From DATLGB01 sp964242305 (GTDB lineage Bacteria; Actinomycetota; Thermoleophilia; Solirubrobacterales; Solirubrobacteraceae), in the NCBI GenBank assembly GCA_964242305.1, contig CAXTBB010000003.1:62001-126000 (forward strand): a DNA stretch of 64,000 bases, in the 5' to 3' direction. How positions within the stretch are numbered: position 1 is the stretch's first letter; every line of letters begins with the position of its first letter. The notes under the pieces are model-generated. The model was not told the origin of the DNA, searched no databases, and saw only the letters and a program-made list of their open reading frames with translations. Of this stretch, positions 26,728 through 35,587 are shown in pieces. The position numbers were made by a program, and so were the translations under genes.

Positions 26728-29700
26728 ATGCCCCGGGACTACCTCGCAGCCATCGCCGACCACGTCGTCGTCTTCGACGGCGGCATGGGCGCGACGCTCG
26801 AGATGTTCGACCTCTCGCTCGAGGACGACTACAAGCTCCCCGGGCGCGCGCACGAGGCGCTGGTCCTCAACCGGCCCGACGTCATCCGCGACCTGCACCG
26901 CGCGATGGTCGATGCGGGCGCGGAGGTCGTGGAGACGGACACCTTCCAGGCGTCGCGGATCAAGCTGGAGGAGTGGGGGCTCGAGGAGCACACGCTCGAG
27001 ATCAACCGCCGCGCCGCCGAGATCGCCCGCGAGGCGGTGGGCGAGGACCGCTTCGTGGCCGGCTCGATCGGCCCGACCGGCCACCTGCCCGCCTCCGACG
27101 ACCCGACCCTGGGCGCCATCCGCTTCCGCGAGCTCGTGGCCGTCTTCGAGGAGCAGGCCCGCGGGCTGCTCGAGGGCGGCGTCGACCTCATCATCATCGA
27201 GACCGCGCAGGACATCCTCGAGGTCAAGGCGGCGATCTTCGGCACGCGCGAGGCGTTCGCGGCCACCGGCCGGACGGTCCCCATCCAGTGCTCGGTCTCC
27301 CTGCTGCCCAACGGCGGCAAGATGCTGCTGGGCACGGACATCGACGCCGTGCTGACGACGTTGGAGGCGCTCGGCGTCGACGTCATCGGCCTCAACTGCT
27401 CCACCGGGCCCGAGGACATGCGCGACGCGATCCGCTACCTGGGCGAGCACAGCTCCAAGCCCATCCACTGCATCCCCAACGCCGGTCTCCCCCACCAGGG
27501 CCCGAACGGCGAGACGATCTTCCCCGAAGAGCCCGAGCCGCTGGCCGAGACGCTGGGGGACTTCGTCGCGCGCTACGGCGTCAACGTCGTCGGCGGCTGC
27601 TGCGGCACGACGCCCGACCACATCCGCGCGATCGCCGCCGCCGTGCGCGACCTCCCGTCCTCCGAGCGTCCCGAGCCGCGCGAGCCGCGCGTCTCCTCGA
27701 TGATCGCCGCCGCCCCGCTGGTGCAGGAGCCGCGCCCGACGCTGGTCGGCGAGCGCGTGAACTCGCAGGGCTCGCGCAAGGCCAAGGAGCTGCTGCTCGC
27801 CGACGACTACGACGCGCTCGTCCAGGTCGCCGAGGACCAGGTCGAGGGCGGCGCGCACGTGCTCGACCTCTGCGTCGCGCTGACCGAGCGCGCCGACGAG
27901 GACGTGCAGATGAGCGAGGTCGCCAAGCGCGTCTCCCTCAGCCAGCCCGCGCCGCTGCAGATCGACTCCACCGAGCCCGACGTCATCAAGCGCGCCCTCG
28001 AGCACTCCCCCGGCCGCGCGATCGTCAACTCGATCAACCTCGAGGCCGGCCGCGACAAGGCCGACACCGTCATCCCGCTCGCCGTCGCCCACGGCGCGGC
28101 GCTGATCGCGCTGACGATCGACGAGGTCGGCGAGGACCAGGTGGAGGGTGGCGCGCACGTGCTCGACCTGTGCGTCGCGCTGACGGAGCGCCAGGACGAG
28201 GACGAGCAGATGCGCCTCACGGCCAAGAAGGTCTCGCTCACCCAGCCGGCGCCGATCCAGGTCGACTCCACCGAGCCCGACGTGATCGCCACCGCCCTGG
28301 ACCAGATCCCGGGCCGCGCGATCGTCAACTCGATCAACCTCGAGGCGGGCCGCGACAAGATGGACTCGGTCATGCCGGTCGTGCTGCAGCACGGCGCGGC
28401 GCTGATCGCGCTGACCATCGACGAGGTCGGGATGGGCAAGACGCGCGAGCGCAAGCTCGAGATCGCCCAGCGCCTGCACGAGATCGCCTGCGTCGAGCAC
28501 GGCCTGGACCCGCAGCTGCTGATCTTCGACGCGCTCACCTTCACGCTCACCACCGGCGACGACGAGTGGAAGCCGTCCGCGGTCGAGACGATCGAGGGCA
28601 TCCGGCTGATCAAGTCAGAGCTGCCGGGCGTGCTCACCTCGCTGGGCGTCTCCAACGTCTCCTTCGGCATCGGGCTGCCGGCGCGCTCCGTCCTGAACTC
28701 CGTCTTCCTGCACCACTGCGTGGAGGCCGGGCTCGACCTGGCCATGGTCAACCCGAACCACATCACGCCGTATGCGGAGATCGACGACGAGGAGCGCGGC
28801 CTGGCCAACGACCTCGTCTTCAACACGCGCGAGGACGCCCTCGAGCGCTTCATCGAGCACTTCGAGTCCAAGGGCCCGGCCGAGGAGGCCGAGGTCGCCG
28901 ACCCGACCGCCGGCATGGAGCCCGAGGAGGCGCTGCACTGGCACATCCTGCGCCGCAAGAAGGACGGCGTGGAGGAGCAGATCGTGCGCTCGGTCGACAA
29001 GATCGGCGCGGTCCCCACCTTGAACGACGTGCTGCTGCCGGCGATGAAGGAGGTCGGCGACAAGTTCGGCGCCGGCGAGCTGATCCTGCCCTTCGTGCTG
29101 CAGAGCGCGGAGGTCATGAAGCGTGCCGTGGCCAAGCTCGAGGAGTTCCTGGACCGCATCGAGGGCTACACGAAGGGGACGGTCGTCCTGGCCACCGTCT
29201 TCGGCGACGTCCACGACATCGGCAAGTCGCTGGTCAACACCATCCTGACCAACAACGGCTACTCCGTCGTCGACCTCGGCAAGCAGGTCCCGATCGGGAC
29301 GATCCTCGACGCCGCCAAGGAGCACGACGCCACCGCGATCGGCCTGTCCGCGCTGCTCGTGTCCACCTCCAAGCAGATGCCGCTGGCCGTGCAGGAGCTC
29401 CACAACCAGGGCTTCGACGTCCCGGTGCTGATCGGCGGCGCCGCCATCAACCGCAACTTCGGCCGGCGCATCCTCTTCCCCGGCGGGACCGGGTCCGAGG
29501 ACATGTACTCGGGCGGCGTCTTCTACTGCAAGGACGCCTTCGAGGGCCTGTCCGTCATGGACCAGCTCGTCGAGGGCGACGCCCGCGAGCGCCTCGTCGA
29601 GAAGATGCGCGACGAGGCGCGGGTGCTGCGTGAGAAGGGCCCGGAGCCCGAGGCGCTCCCCACCGACGACGACACCGTCCGCTCCGCCGCGCGCACCGAC

Positions 29701-30604
29701 GTGCCGATCCCCACGCCGCCGTTCTGGGGCGTGCAGGAGATCGACGTCGACATGGACGAGATCTACCGCCACCTCGACACGCACGTGCTCTTCAAGCTGC
29801 ACTGGGGCGGGCGCGGTGTGAAGGGCGACGCCTGGAAGGAGCTCATCGAGGGCGACTTCCTGCCGCGCCTGGAGCGCATGTGGCGCGAGCAGGACTACCT
29901 GCAGCCGCGCGCGCTGCTGGGCTACTTCCCGGCGTACGGCGAGGGCAACGACGTCGTCGTGCTCGACCCGGAGGATCGGGAGACGGAGCTCGAGCGCTTC
30001 GTCTTCCCGCGCCAGCCCAAGGGCGACCGGCTCTGCATCGCCGACTTCTACCGCCCCAAGGACAGCGGCGAGCTCGACGTGGTCGCCTTCCAGGCCGTCA
30101 CCGCCGGAGCACGCGTGACCGAGGTCATGGCCGAGCTCGAGAAGGACGGCGAGTTCGCCGAGCAGCTCTTCACCCACGGCCTCGGCGTCCAGGTCGCCGA
30201 GGGCATGGCCGAGTGGCTGCACTGGAGGATCCGCACCGACTACGGCATCCCCGCCACCCAGGGCCGCCGCTGGGCGTGGGGGTACCCGGCCTGCCCGGAG
30301 CAGTCCGAGCACGACAAGCTCTTCCGCGTCCTCGGCGCCGAGTCGATCGGCCACGCGCACCCGATGCGGAGCTGGCTCGAGTCGGNNNNNNNNNNTCGGC
30401 GCCGAGTCGATCGGGCTGTCACTCAGCGGCGGCCACGCCGTCGAGCCGGAGCAGTCCACGGTCGCCATCGTCGCCCACCACCCCGAGGCGATCTACTTCT
30501 CCATGAAGCAGGGCCGCCTGGTCAACGCGGAGAAGTCCGACGACGAGGTCATCCGCGGCACGGAGCGCGACCCCACCCTCCGCGCGATCCCCGACGCCGC
30601 CTAA
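26728..30604 (+). CDS. metH: Cobalamin-dependent methionine synthase, interrupted by an assembly gap
   Basis: MetH makes methionine from homocysteine and methyl-tetrahydrofolate. Domains in order: homocysteine/zinc domain (1-315; zinc ligands Cys224, Cys291, Cys292 in GLNCSTGP and GGCCGTTPD), pterin-binding barrel (about 335-680), B12 cap and cobalamin domain (about 735-980; DVHDIGK with the cobalt-binding His829), and the SAM-dependent reactivation domain (about 1000 to end; WAWGYPACPEQSEHD). The barrel carries a tandem 100-residue in-frame duplication (27832-28431), making it about 100 residues longer than usual. Ten N at 30386-30395 shift the apparent frame. Joining 30350 to 30415 through the flanking 19-bp repeat restores one frame of 1270 residues ending at TAA 30602-30604, so the gene is probably intact. 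Confidence 0.95.
27832..28431 (+). repeat. Tandem 300-bp in-frame duplication inside metH
   Basis: Copy 1 (27832-28131) and copy 2 (28132-28431) each encode 100 residues beginning EDQVEGGAHVLDLCVALTER and ending ALTIDEVG. By eye 79 of 100 residues are identical and many synonymous changes separate the DNA copies, so this is a diverged duplication rather than a recent assembly repeat. Both copies keep DSTEPDVI and GRAIVNSINLEAGRDK. Confidence 0.9.
30332..30414. other. Scaffold gap with a 19-bp overlap on both sides
   Basis: Ten N occupy 30386-30395. The 19-bp string beginning TCGGCGCCGAG is found at 30332-30350 and again at 30396-30414. The 35 bp between the first copy and the N run encode residues (HAHPMRSWLE) that do not fit the MetH C terminus, so they look like a wrong contig end. 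Collapsing the repeat gives a continuous MetH frame. Confidence 0.8.
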
Positions 30605-30607
30605 TCT
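30602..30607 (+). promoter_or_regulatory. Putative -10 (TAATCT) of chdC, overlapping the metH stop
   Basis: TAATCT begins with the metH TAA stop codon and is followed by 6 nt and the chdC ATG at 30614. This suggests that chdC has its own promoter besides any read-through from metH. Confidence 0.5.
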
Positions 30608-30613
30608 GAGGCC

Positions 30614-31312
30614 ATGGCCCGCGAGCGGCACTTCGTCAAGTACACGTTCCTCAAGGTCGACCCCGCGTGGCGACGGCTCGACCCCGGCGAGCGGGCCGAG
30701 CACAAGCGCGAGTTCATCGCCGCCTGCGAGGACTTCGCGGAGGAGCGGTTGCTGCGGGCGTTCTCGACGGTCGGGACGCGTGGCGACGCCGACCTGCTGC
30801 TGCTCAGCCAGGCCACCAACCTGGACCGCATCCACGAGTTCCACGTGGTGCTGCAGCAGTCGGGGCTGATGAGCTGGACGTCGATCCCGTACTCGTTCCT
30901 GGCGCTGACCAAGGAGTCCGAGTACTCCGACGAGTCCCGCCTCGAGGTGCGGCCGGCGAAGGGGAAGTACCTGTTCGTGTACCCGTTCGTGAAGACGCGC
31001 GAGTGGTACCTGCTCGACGCCGACGAGCGCTGGCGGATCATGCAGGAGCACATCAAGGTCGGCCGGGAGTACCCGAGCGTGGACCTCAACACGTCGTACT
31101 CGTTCGGGCTCGACGACCAGGAGTTCGTGGTCGCCTTCGAGACGGACGAGCCGCGCGACTTCATGGACCTCGTCCAGCGCCTGCGCACGACGGAGTCCTC
31201 GCTCTACACGAAGCGCGACACGCCGACCTTCACCTGCGTGGCCGCTTCCGTCGAGCGCGCGCTGGCCGCGGTCGACGGCACCCCGCTGGCCGAGTCCGCG
31301 TCGTTGGCCTGA
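30614..31312 (+). CDS. chdC: Coproheme decarboxylase (HemQ/ChdC, chlorite dismutase family)
   Basis: This 232-residue protein is of normal length for the family. It converts coproheme III to heme b in the last step of the coproporphyrin-dependent pathway of Gram-positive bacteria. Family marks are LRAFSTVGTRGDADLLL, the YPFVKTREWYLL stretch (YPxxK carries the catalytic Tyr) and ERWRIMQEHIKVGREYP, whose His is in the place of the axial heme ligand. SYSFGLDDQEFVVAFETD and TPTFTC near the end are also conserved. It lies 9 bp after metH. Its last 109 bp are overlapped on the opposite strand by the HD-GYP gene, whose extension there is probably non-essential. Confidence 0.95.
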   Translation: MARERHFVKYTFLKVDPAWRRLDPGERAEHKREFIAACEDFAEERLLRAFSTVGTRGDADLLLLSQATNLDRIHEFHVVLQQSGLMSWTSIPYSFLALTKESEYSDESRLEVRPAKGKYLFVYPFVKTREWYLLDADERWRIMQEHIKVGREYPSVDLNTSYSFGLDDQEFVVAFETDEPRDFMDLVQRLRTTESSLYTKRDTPTFTCVAASVERALAAVDGTPLAESASLA

Positions 31313-32919
31313 AGCTGCCAGCCCGGGTCGTCGGGCTGCTCGCGGGCGACGACGGCGAGCAGGGCGTCGGCGACGCGCGGCTCGAAGTGGCGGCCGCGCT
31401 GGGCGCGGATCTCGGCGACCGCGTCCGCCACCGTCCAGGCGCGCTTGTAGGGACGGGTGGAGACGAGCGCGTCGTAGACGTCGCAGACCGCGGCGATGCG
31501 GCCGCACAGCGGGATCTCCTCGCCGGTCAGGCCGGCGGGGTAGCCGCTGCCGTCCCAGCGCTCGTGGTGGGTGCGGGCGATGACCTCGGCGAGCTTGAGC
31601 AGGGGTGAGCCGGAGCCGTCGAGCAGCGCCGCCCCGTCGGTGGTGTGGCGGCGCATGACGGCGATCTCCTCCGGGGTCAGGCGGCCGGGCTTGAGCAGGA
31701 TGCTGTCGGGCAGCCCGATCTTGCCGACGTCGTGCAGGACGGCGGCCTGGCGCAGCAGCGTGGCCTCGATCGGCGGCCGGCCGAGCTCGCGGGCGACCAG
31801 CTCGCACAGCCGGCTCATGCGCTCGATGTGCTCGCCGGTGTCGTCGTCGCGCAGCTCGGCTGCGCGGGCGAGGCGGATCACGGCCTCCAGCTGCGTCCGG
31901 GCCAGGTCGAGGGTGACGGCGTGCCGGGCGCGGGTCTCCGCGACGATGCGGACGACGGTGGCGCCGACGGCGGCGGCCCCCGCGCCGAGGATGGGGACGG
32001 CGACGGGCAGGACCAGGCCGCGGCTGCTGAAGGCGATGGCGCTGCCGGCGACGTAGGCCGTGCCGAGCAGGATCGCGAAGCGGCCGCGCACCGCGGCGGC
32101 TACCGCGAGCAGTGCCAGCATGACGTAGGCGACCCCGCCCGGCGCGCTGCGCAGCGGGTTGCCGTGCAGCGCGGTCCAGATCGCGTTGGCCTGGATCTCG
32201 GGCCCGGCCATCAGGCCGCCCCCGGCGGCGGTGGGATGGACGTCCTGGAGCGTCGCGGCGGTGGCGCCGACGACGACGGTGCGACCGCGCAGCGCCCGCG
32301 CGGGCACGCGGCCGCGCAGGAGGTCCACGAAGGAGTAGGTCGGGATCGTCCCCGCCCGGCCGCGGTAGTCGATCAGGCCGCCCCTCGTCCGCGGCGCCAC
32401 CCGCGCGGCGATCGTGGGCAGCCCGGCCACGGAGGTGCCGTAGCGGCGGATGACGCCGCCGCCCGACGCCGGCAGGTTCGCGGCCGCCGCGACGGCGCCG
32501 ATGCGCCGCAGGTTCGCGTCCCCGCCGAGTACGCGGGTGTGGCCGCGGCCGTCGCTCTCCCCCGTGGCCAGCACGGTCCCGGGCATGCGGCGGACGGCGC
32601 GCACCAGCGCGCGGTCGTCGCCCGGCCGCGCGGAGGGCTCGGTGAACTGGACGTCGTAGACGATGCGGGCGACCCCGGCGGCGCGCAGGCGGTCGATCGC
32701 GCGCGCGTGCAGCGAGCGCCGCAGTGGCCACTGCCGGCGCAGCTCGCTGAAGGTGCCGTCGTCGATGGCGATCACCGCGAGCGTGCCGGCCGGTTGCGGC
32801 CCGCGCACGCGCAGGCGCGCGTCGTAGGTCCAGCGCTCGAGGCCGCGGACGAGGCCGAGCGCCGACAGCAGTGCGACGAGCGCGACCGCGATCACCGCCG
32901 CCGCGCCCCGGAGCCTCAC
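31204..32919 (-). CDS. CHASE2 sensor with HD-GYP c-di-GMP phosphodiesterase domain
   Basis: This 571-residue protein starts at a GTG that overlaps the stop of the upstream propeller gene (GTGA). Residues 1-22 form a membrane helix; a CHASE2 sensing domain follows outside the cell (WTYDARLRVRG, IDDGTFSELRRQWP, IVYDVQFTEPS, VVVGATAATLQDVHPT), then three membrane helices (about 285-345). The cytosolic HD-GYP domain (about 355-545) has LHDVGK (His396-Asp397), HTTDGAALL, THHERWDGSGYPAGL (GYP 459-461) and DVYDALVSTRPYK, so catalytic residues are intact and c-di-GMP hydrolysis is expected. The last 36 residues are antisense to chdC and have no domain features. CHASE2 input plus its coupled secreted partner suggests sensing of an external ligand. 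Confidence 0.9.
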   Translation of the reverse strand: MRLRGAAAVIAVALVALLSALGLVRGLERWTYDARLRVRGPQPAGTLAVIAIDDGTFSELRRQWPLRRSLHARAIDRLRAAGVARIVYDVQFTEPSARPGDDRALVRAVRRMPGTVLATGESDGRGHTRVLGGDANLRRIGAVAAAANLPASGGGVIRRYGTSVAGLPTIAARVAPRTRGGLIDYRGRAGTIPTYSFVDLLRGRVPARALRGRTVVVGATAATLQDVHPTAAGGGLMAGPEIQANAIWTALHGNPLRSAPGGVAYVMLALLAVAAAVRGRFAILLGTAYVAGSAIAFSSRGLVLPVAVPILGAGAAAVGATVVRIVAETRARHAVTLDLARTQLEAVIRLARAAELRDDDTGEHIERMSRLCELVARELGRPPIEATLLRQAAVLHDVGKIGLPDSILLKPGRLTPEEIAVMRRHTTDGAALLDGSGSPLLKLAEVIARTHHERWDGSGYPAGLTGEEIPLCGRIAAVCDVYDALVSTRPYKRAWTVADAVAEIRAQRGRHFEPRVADALLAVVAREQPDDPGWQLQANDADSASGVPSTAASARSTEAATQVKVGVSRFV

Positions 32920-34514
32920 GGCCGGTGGCGCGCGAGGTAGGTGTGCCCGGCCCGCACGACGTGGCGCTTGCCGGTGCGGCGGTCGCGGACGACGACCTTC
33001 CCCGACCGGACCCGCGTCACGGTCCCGCGACAGGTGTCGAGCGTCAGCCACTCCGTCCCGCGGACGGTGGTCACGCTGTCGCGCCCGTGGGTCGTGAAGG
33101 ACCCGCCGTCGTCCTTGCCCCACACCTTGCGGCGGCGCTGCTTGCGCGTCGTGCGGGCGGCGGAGGCGAGCGCGCGCGAGCACTCCAGGCGCCCCCGGAG
33201 CAGGATGTCCGTGCGGCCGCTCGAGAGCTGGCGGACCTTGAAGACGCCGCCGCGGAACGTGCCGGACTGCGTGCCGCCGCCGATCGCGCTCTGCAGCGCG
33301 ACCGTGCCCCGGCGGGTGTCGACCAGCGAACCGACCGGGATGCCCTGCTCGCCGACGAGGTTCTTGAAGCGGCCGCCCGGCGGACGGACGCGGACCCGTC
33401 CCCGGGCCGGGGCGACGACGACCGTCTCCTGGAGCTTGGGCACGACGGGCGCCACGGGCGTCGGCGTCGTGATAGGGGTCGGCGACGGGGTCGCCGTCGC
33501 GGTCGGGACGGGCGTGTCGGTCGCGGTCGGGACTGGCGTGTCGGTGGCGGTGGGGCCCGGGGTCAGGTCGATGCGGCCCAGCGCCGTGGCCTTGGCGTCC
33601 GTGTAGTACACGGCGGCGTCCGGACCGGCGGTGATCGAGACTGGCTCGGCCTCGCCCAGGTCGTAGGTGGTGATCGCGCCGGCGGCGCTGATGCGCCCGA
33701 CGCCGTGCGCGAGCGTGTACCAGAGCGCGCCGTCGGGACCAGCCGCGATGTCCCCGGGCTTCTGGCCCGCGCCGGAGAACATGGTGAAGCTGCCGTCCGT
33801 GGTCACGCGCCCGATCTTCCCCTTGTCGTCGGTGAACCACAGGGCGCCGTCCGGACCGGCGACGATGGCGGTCGGCTCGCCGCCGACGGGCACCTCCGTG
33901 ACCGCCCCGGTCGTCGTGATGCGCCCGACGCGCCCGCCGTCGGGCTCCGTGACCCACAGCGCCCCGTCGGGGCCGGCGGTGATGTCGACCGGCGCCTCCG
34001 TGAAGCTGCCGCCGTAGATGGTGAGGTCGCCGGCCGGGGTGAGGCGCGCGACCGCGTCCTTGTCATGCCCGGACCGCTTGTCCGTCGCCGCGTACCAGAG
34101 GTTGCCGTCAGGACCGAAGGCGATGCCGTGGGGCTCGGCGTCGAGGTCGTCGAACACCGACACCGTGCCCGTCGTGGTGACGCGGCCGATGGCGTGGACG
34201 TGGTGGACGAACCACAGGGCGCCGTCGGGGCCGGCGGTGATCGCGCCCGCGTCGGCGTAGGACGGCAGGTCGAACTCCGTCGTCTGGCCGGCGGTCGTCG
34301 TGAAGCCGACGGCCTGCTTGGAGGTGTGCCAGAGCGCGCCGTCGGGACCGCGGGTGATGCCGACCCCCGGCGCCTTCAGGGCACCCACCGCCGAGATCGG
34401 CGGCGCCTGCGCCACGGCGACGGCGGTCATCGAGATGGCCAGGACTGCCACTGCCGCGAGCGTGCGCACCAGGTACGCATCGGACGCCGCGGGCGATTCC
34501 TTCACTCTCGGCAT
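32916..34514 (-). CDS. Secreted Vgb-type beta-propeller with FecR-like C-terminal domain
   Basis: This 532-residue protein has an N-terminal signal or anchor helix (about 14-33). Seven or so blades contain the repeated (I)xxGPDGALWxT stretch of virginiamycin B lyase-like propellers (about 40-315). A proline/threonine linker with PTATDTPV units follows (about 322-355). The C-terminal domain (about 360-532) has GVFKVRQL, TTHGRDSVTTVRGTEW and CRGTVTRVRSGKVVVRD, the FecR-like pattern seen in this phylum. Lyase activity is not implied; such propellers often bind ligands. The GTGA coupling to the CHASE2/HD-GYP gene suggests that it supplies or modulates the extracellular signal. The start at 34514 fits the signal helix; an extension upstream is arginine-rich and unlikely. 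Confidence 0.82.
   Translation of the reverse strand: MPRVKESPAASDAYLVRTLAAVAVLAISMTAVAVAQAPPISAVGALKAPGVGITRGPDGALWHTSKQAVGFTTTAGQTTEFDLPSYADAGAITAGPDGALWFVHHVHAIGRVTTTGTVSVFDDLDAEPHGIAFGPDGNLWYAATDKRSGHDKDAVARLTPAGDLTIYGGSFTEAPVDITAGPDGALWVTEPDGGRVGRITTTGAVTEVPVGGEPTAIVAGPDGALWFTDDKGKIGRVTTDGSFTMFSGAGQKPGDIAAGPDGALWYTLAHGVGRISAAGAITTYDLGEAEPVSITAGPDAAVYYTDAKATALGRIDLTPGPTATDTPVPTATDTPVPTATATPSPTPITTPTPVAPVVPKLQETVVVAPARGRVRVRPPGGRFKNLVGEQGIPVGSLVDTRRGTVALQSAIGGGTQSGTFRGGVFKVRQLSSGRTDILLRGRLECSRALASAARTTRKQRRRKVWGKDDGGSFTTHGRDSVTTVRGTEWLTLDTCRGTVTRVRSGKVVVRDRRTGKRHVVRAGHTYLARHRP
33496..33557 (-). repeat. 24-bp tandem repeat encoding PTATDTPV linker units
   Basis: Two nearly identical 24-bp units (33496-33519, 33520-33543; one mismatch) and a partial, diverged third encode an 8-residue Pro/Thr linker between the propeller and the FecR-like domain. 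Copy number may vary between strains. Confidence 0.75.
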
Positions 34515-34562
34515 GCGCCATGGCCTCACGACGGCGCAAACCTGACGCTTAGGCCAGCGCCC

Positions 34563-34568
34563 TAGCCT
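34563..34568 (+). promoter_or_regulatory. Putative -10 (TAGCCT) of the redox lipoprotein gene
   Basis: TAGCCT is followed by 8 nt and GTG 34577. The spacing agrees with the window-wide TAnnnT pattern and supports GTG 34577 over GTG 34583. Confidence 0.5.
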
Positions 34569-34576
34569 TCGCCGAC

Positions 34577-35587
34577 GTGCTGGTGAGGAACCTCTGCGTC
34601 GTGGTCGTCGGTGTGGCCGCAATCGCCGGATGCGGGTCCTCGTCCGAGAGCACCGCCTCCGATCCGATCAAGAACGTCTCCACGAAGGCCCGCAGCGAGG
34701 TCAAGGCCGCCGAGGACGTCGATCCTTCGAAGTTCCCCAAGCCGCAGCCCGGCCAGTCGATCGAGCAGTTCTCGGCCCAGTTCGCCTCGGACGGCCCGCA
34801 GGCGCTGCCGGGGACGTCGGTGTACCGGACGCCGGGCGGGCGGATCGCCTTCGGCCTGCTGGACTCCAAGCAGAAGTTCAACTACGGCGCCACGGTCGTC
34901 TACGTGGCGCCGTACAAGGGCGGCAAGGTCCTCGGCCCGTTCGCCGCGCCGGCCGACGTGCTGCTCACGGACCCCAAGTACCGCTCCCAGCAGGCCGCCA
35001 CGGAGTCGTCCTCATTCGCCGCCATCTACGAGGCCAACGTCCCCTTCAAGAAGCCGGGCGTCTACAAGATCCTCACCGTCTCCGACCTGCCCGGCGGCCG
35101 CTACGCCGCCGGCATGGCCGCGCAGGTCAAGACGCCGCAGGCCGACCGCATCCCCGACGTCGGGGAGAAGGCGCCGGTGATCCAGACGGACACCAAGGGA
35201 ACCGTCGGCGGCAACCTCGACCTGCTCGACACGCGCTCGCCCAAGGCGCTCGAGCTCTCCGCCAAGTCGTTCGCGGACGTGATCGGCAAGAAGCCGGTCG
35301 CGCTGCTGTTCTCGACCCCGCAGCTGTGCCAGTCGCGCGTGTGCGGGCCGGTCACCGACGAGATGCTCCAGGTCAAGGCCGAGACGGGCTCCAAGGTGCA
35401 GTTCATCCACCAGGAGACCTACGTGAACAACAACGTCACCAAGGGCTTCCGCCCGCCGCTGGTGCGCTACGGCCTGCAGAGCGAGCCGTGGCTGTTCACC
35501 GTTGATCGCCACGGGCGGATCGCCGCGCGGCTGGAGGGCTCCATCGGCATCCGCGCGTTCAGGGACGCGGTGAAGGCCGCCGAGTGA
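34577..35587 (+). CDS. Lipoprotein with thioredoxin-like domain
   Basis: This 336-residue protein has a lipobox (VAAIAGCGSS, lipidated Cys19). A domain of about 130 residues with GRIAFGLLDSKQKFNYG and FKKPGVYKILTVSDLPGG follows. The C-terminal thioredoxin-like domain (about 190-336) contains PVALLFSTPQLCQSRVCGPV, where CQSRVC takes the place of a thioredoxin CxxC but with four residues between the cysteines, and ends with EPWLFTVDRHGRIAARLEG, the usual cis-Pro/last-strand region. It is likely an extracytoplasmic redox or metal-handling protein. The next gene, a polytopic membrane protein, is coupled by GTGA, so the two probably form one functional pair. Confidence 0.78.
   Translation: MLVRNLCVVVVGVAAIAGCGSSSESTASDPIKNVSTKARSEVKAAEDVDPSKFPKPQPGQSIEQFSAQFASDGPQALPGTSVYRTPGGRIAFGLLDSKQKFNYGATVVYVAPYKGGKVLGPFAAPADVLLTDPKYRSQQAATESSSFAAIYEANVPFKKPGVYKILTVSDLPGGRYAAGMAAQVKTPQADRIPDVGEKAPVIQTDTKGTVGGNLDLLDTRSPKALELSAKSFADVIGKKPVALLFSTPQLCQSRVCGPVTDEMLQVKAETGSKVQFIHQETYVNNNVTKGFRPPLVRYGLQSEPWLFTVDRHGRIAARLEGSIGIRAFRDAVKAAE

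Noticed and set aside
25186..28500. A 1104-codon minus-strand open frame
   Set aside because: Only the last 481 codons (from ATG 26631 with AGGAGG) make a protein with signal peptide and repeats. The upstream part is antisense to metH and reads as low-complexity Arg/Asp/Leu sequence.
30351..30385. Premature divergence of the MetH C terminus, suggesting a pseudogene
   Set aside because: A 19-bp overlap across the gap restores a normal C terminus in frame, so assembly error is the better explanation.
26691..30468. Long frames overlapping metH in other frames on both strands (980 and 617 codons)
   Set aside because: They are shadows caused by high GC. The metH frame has full domain structure; the others have biased, repetitive composition.
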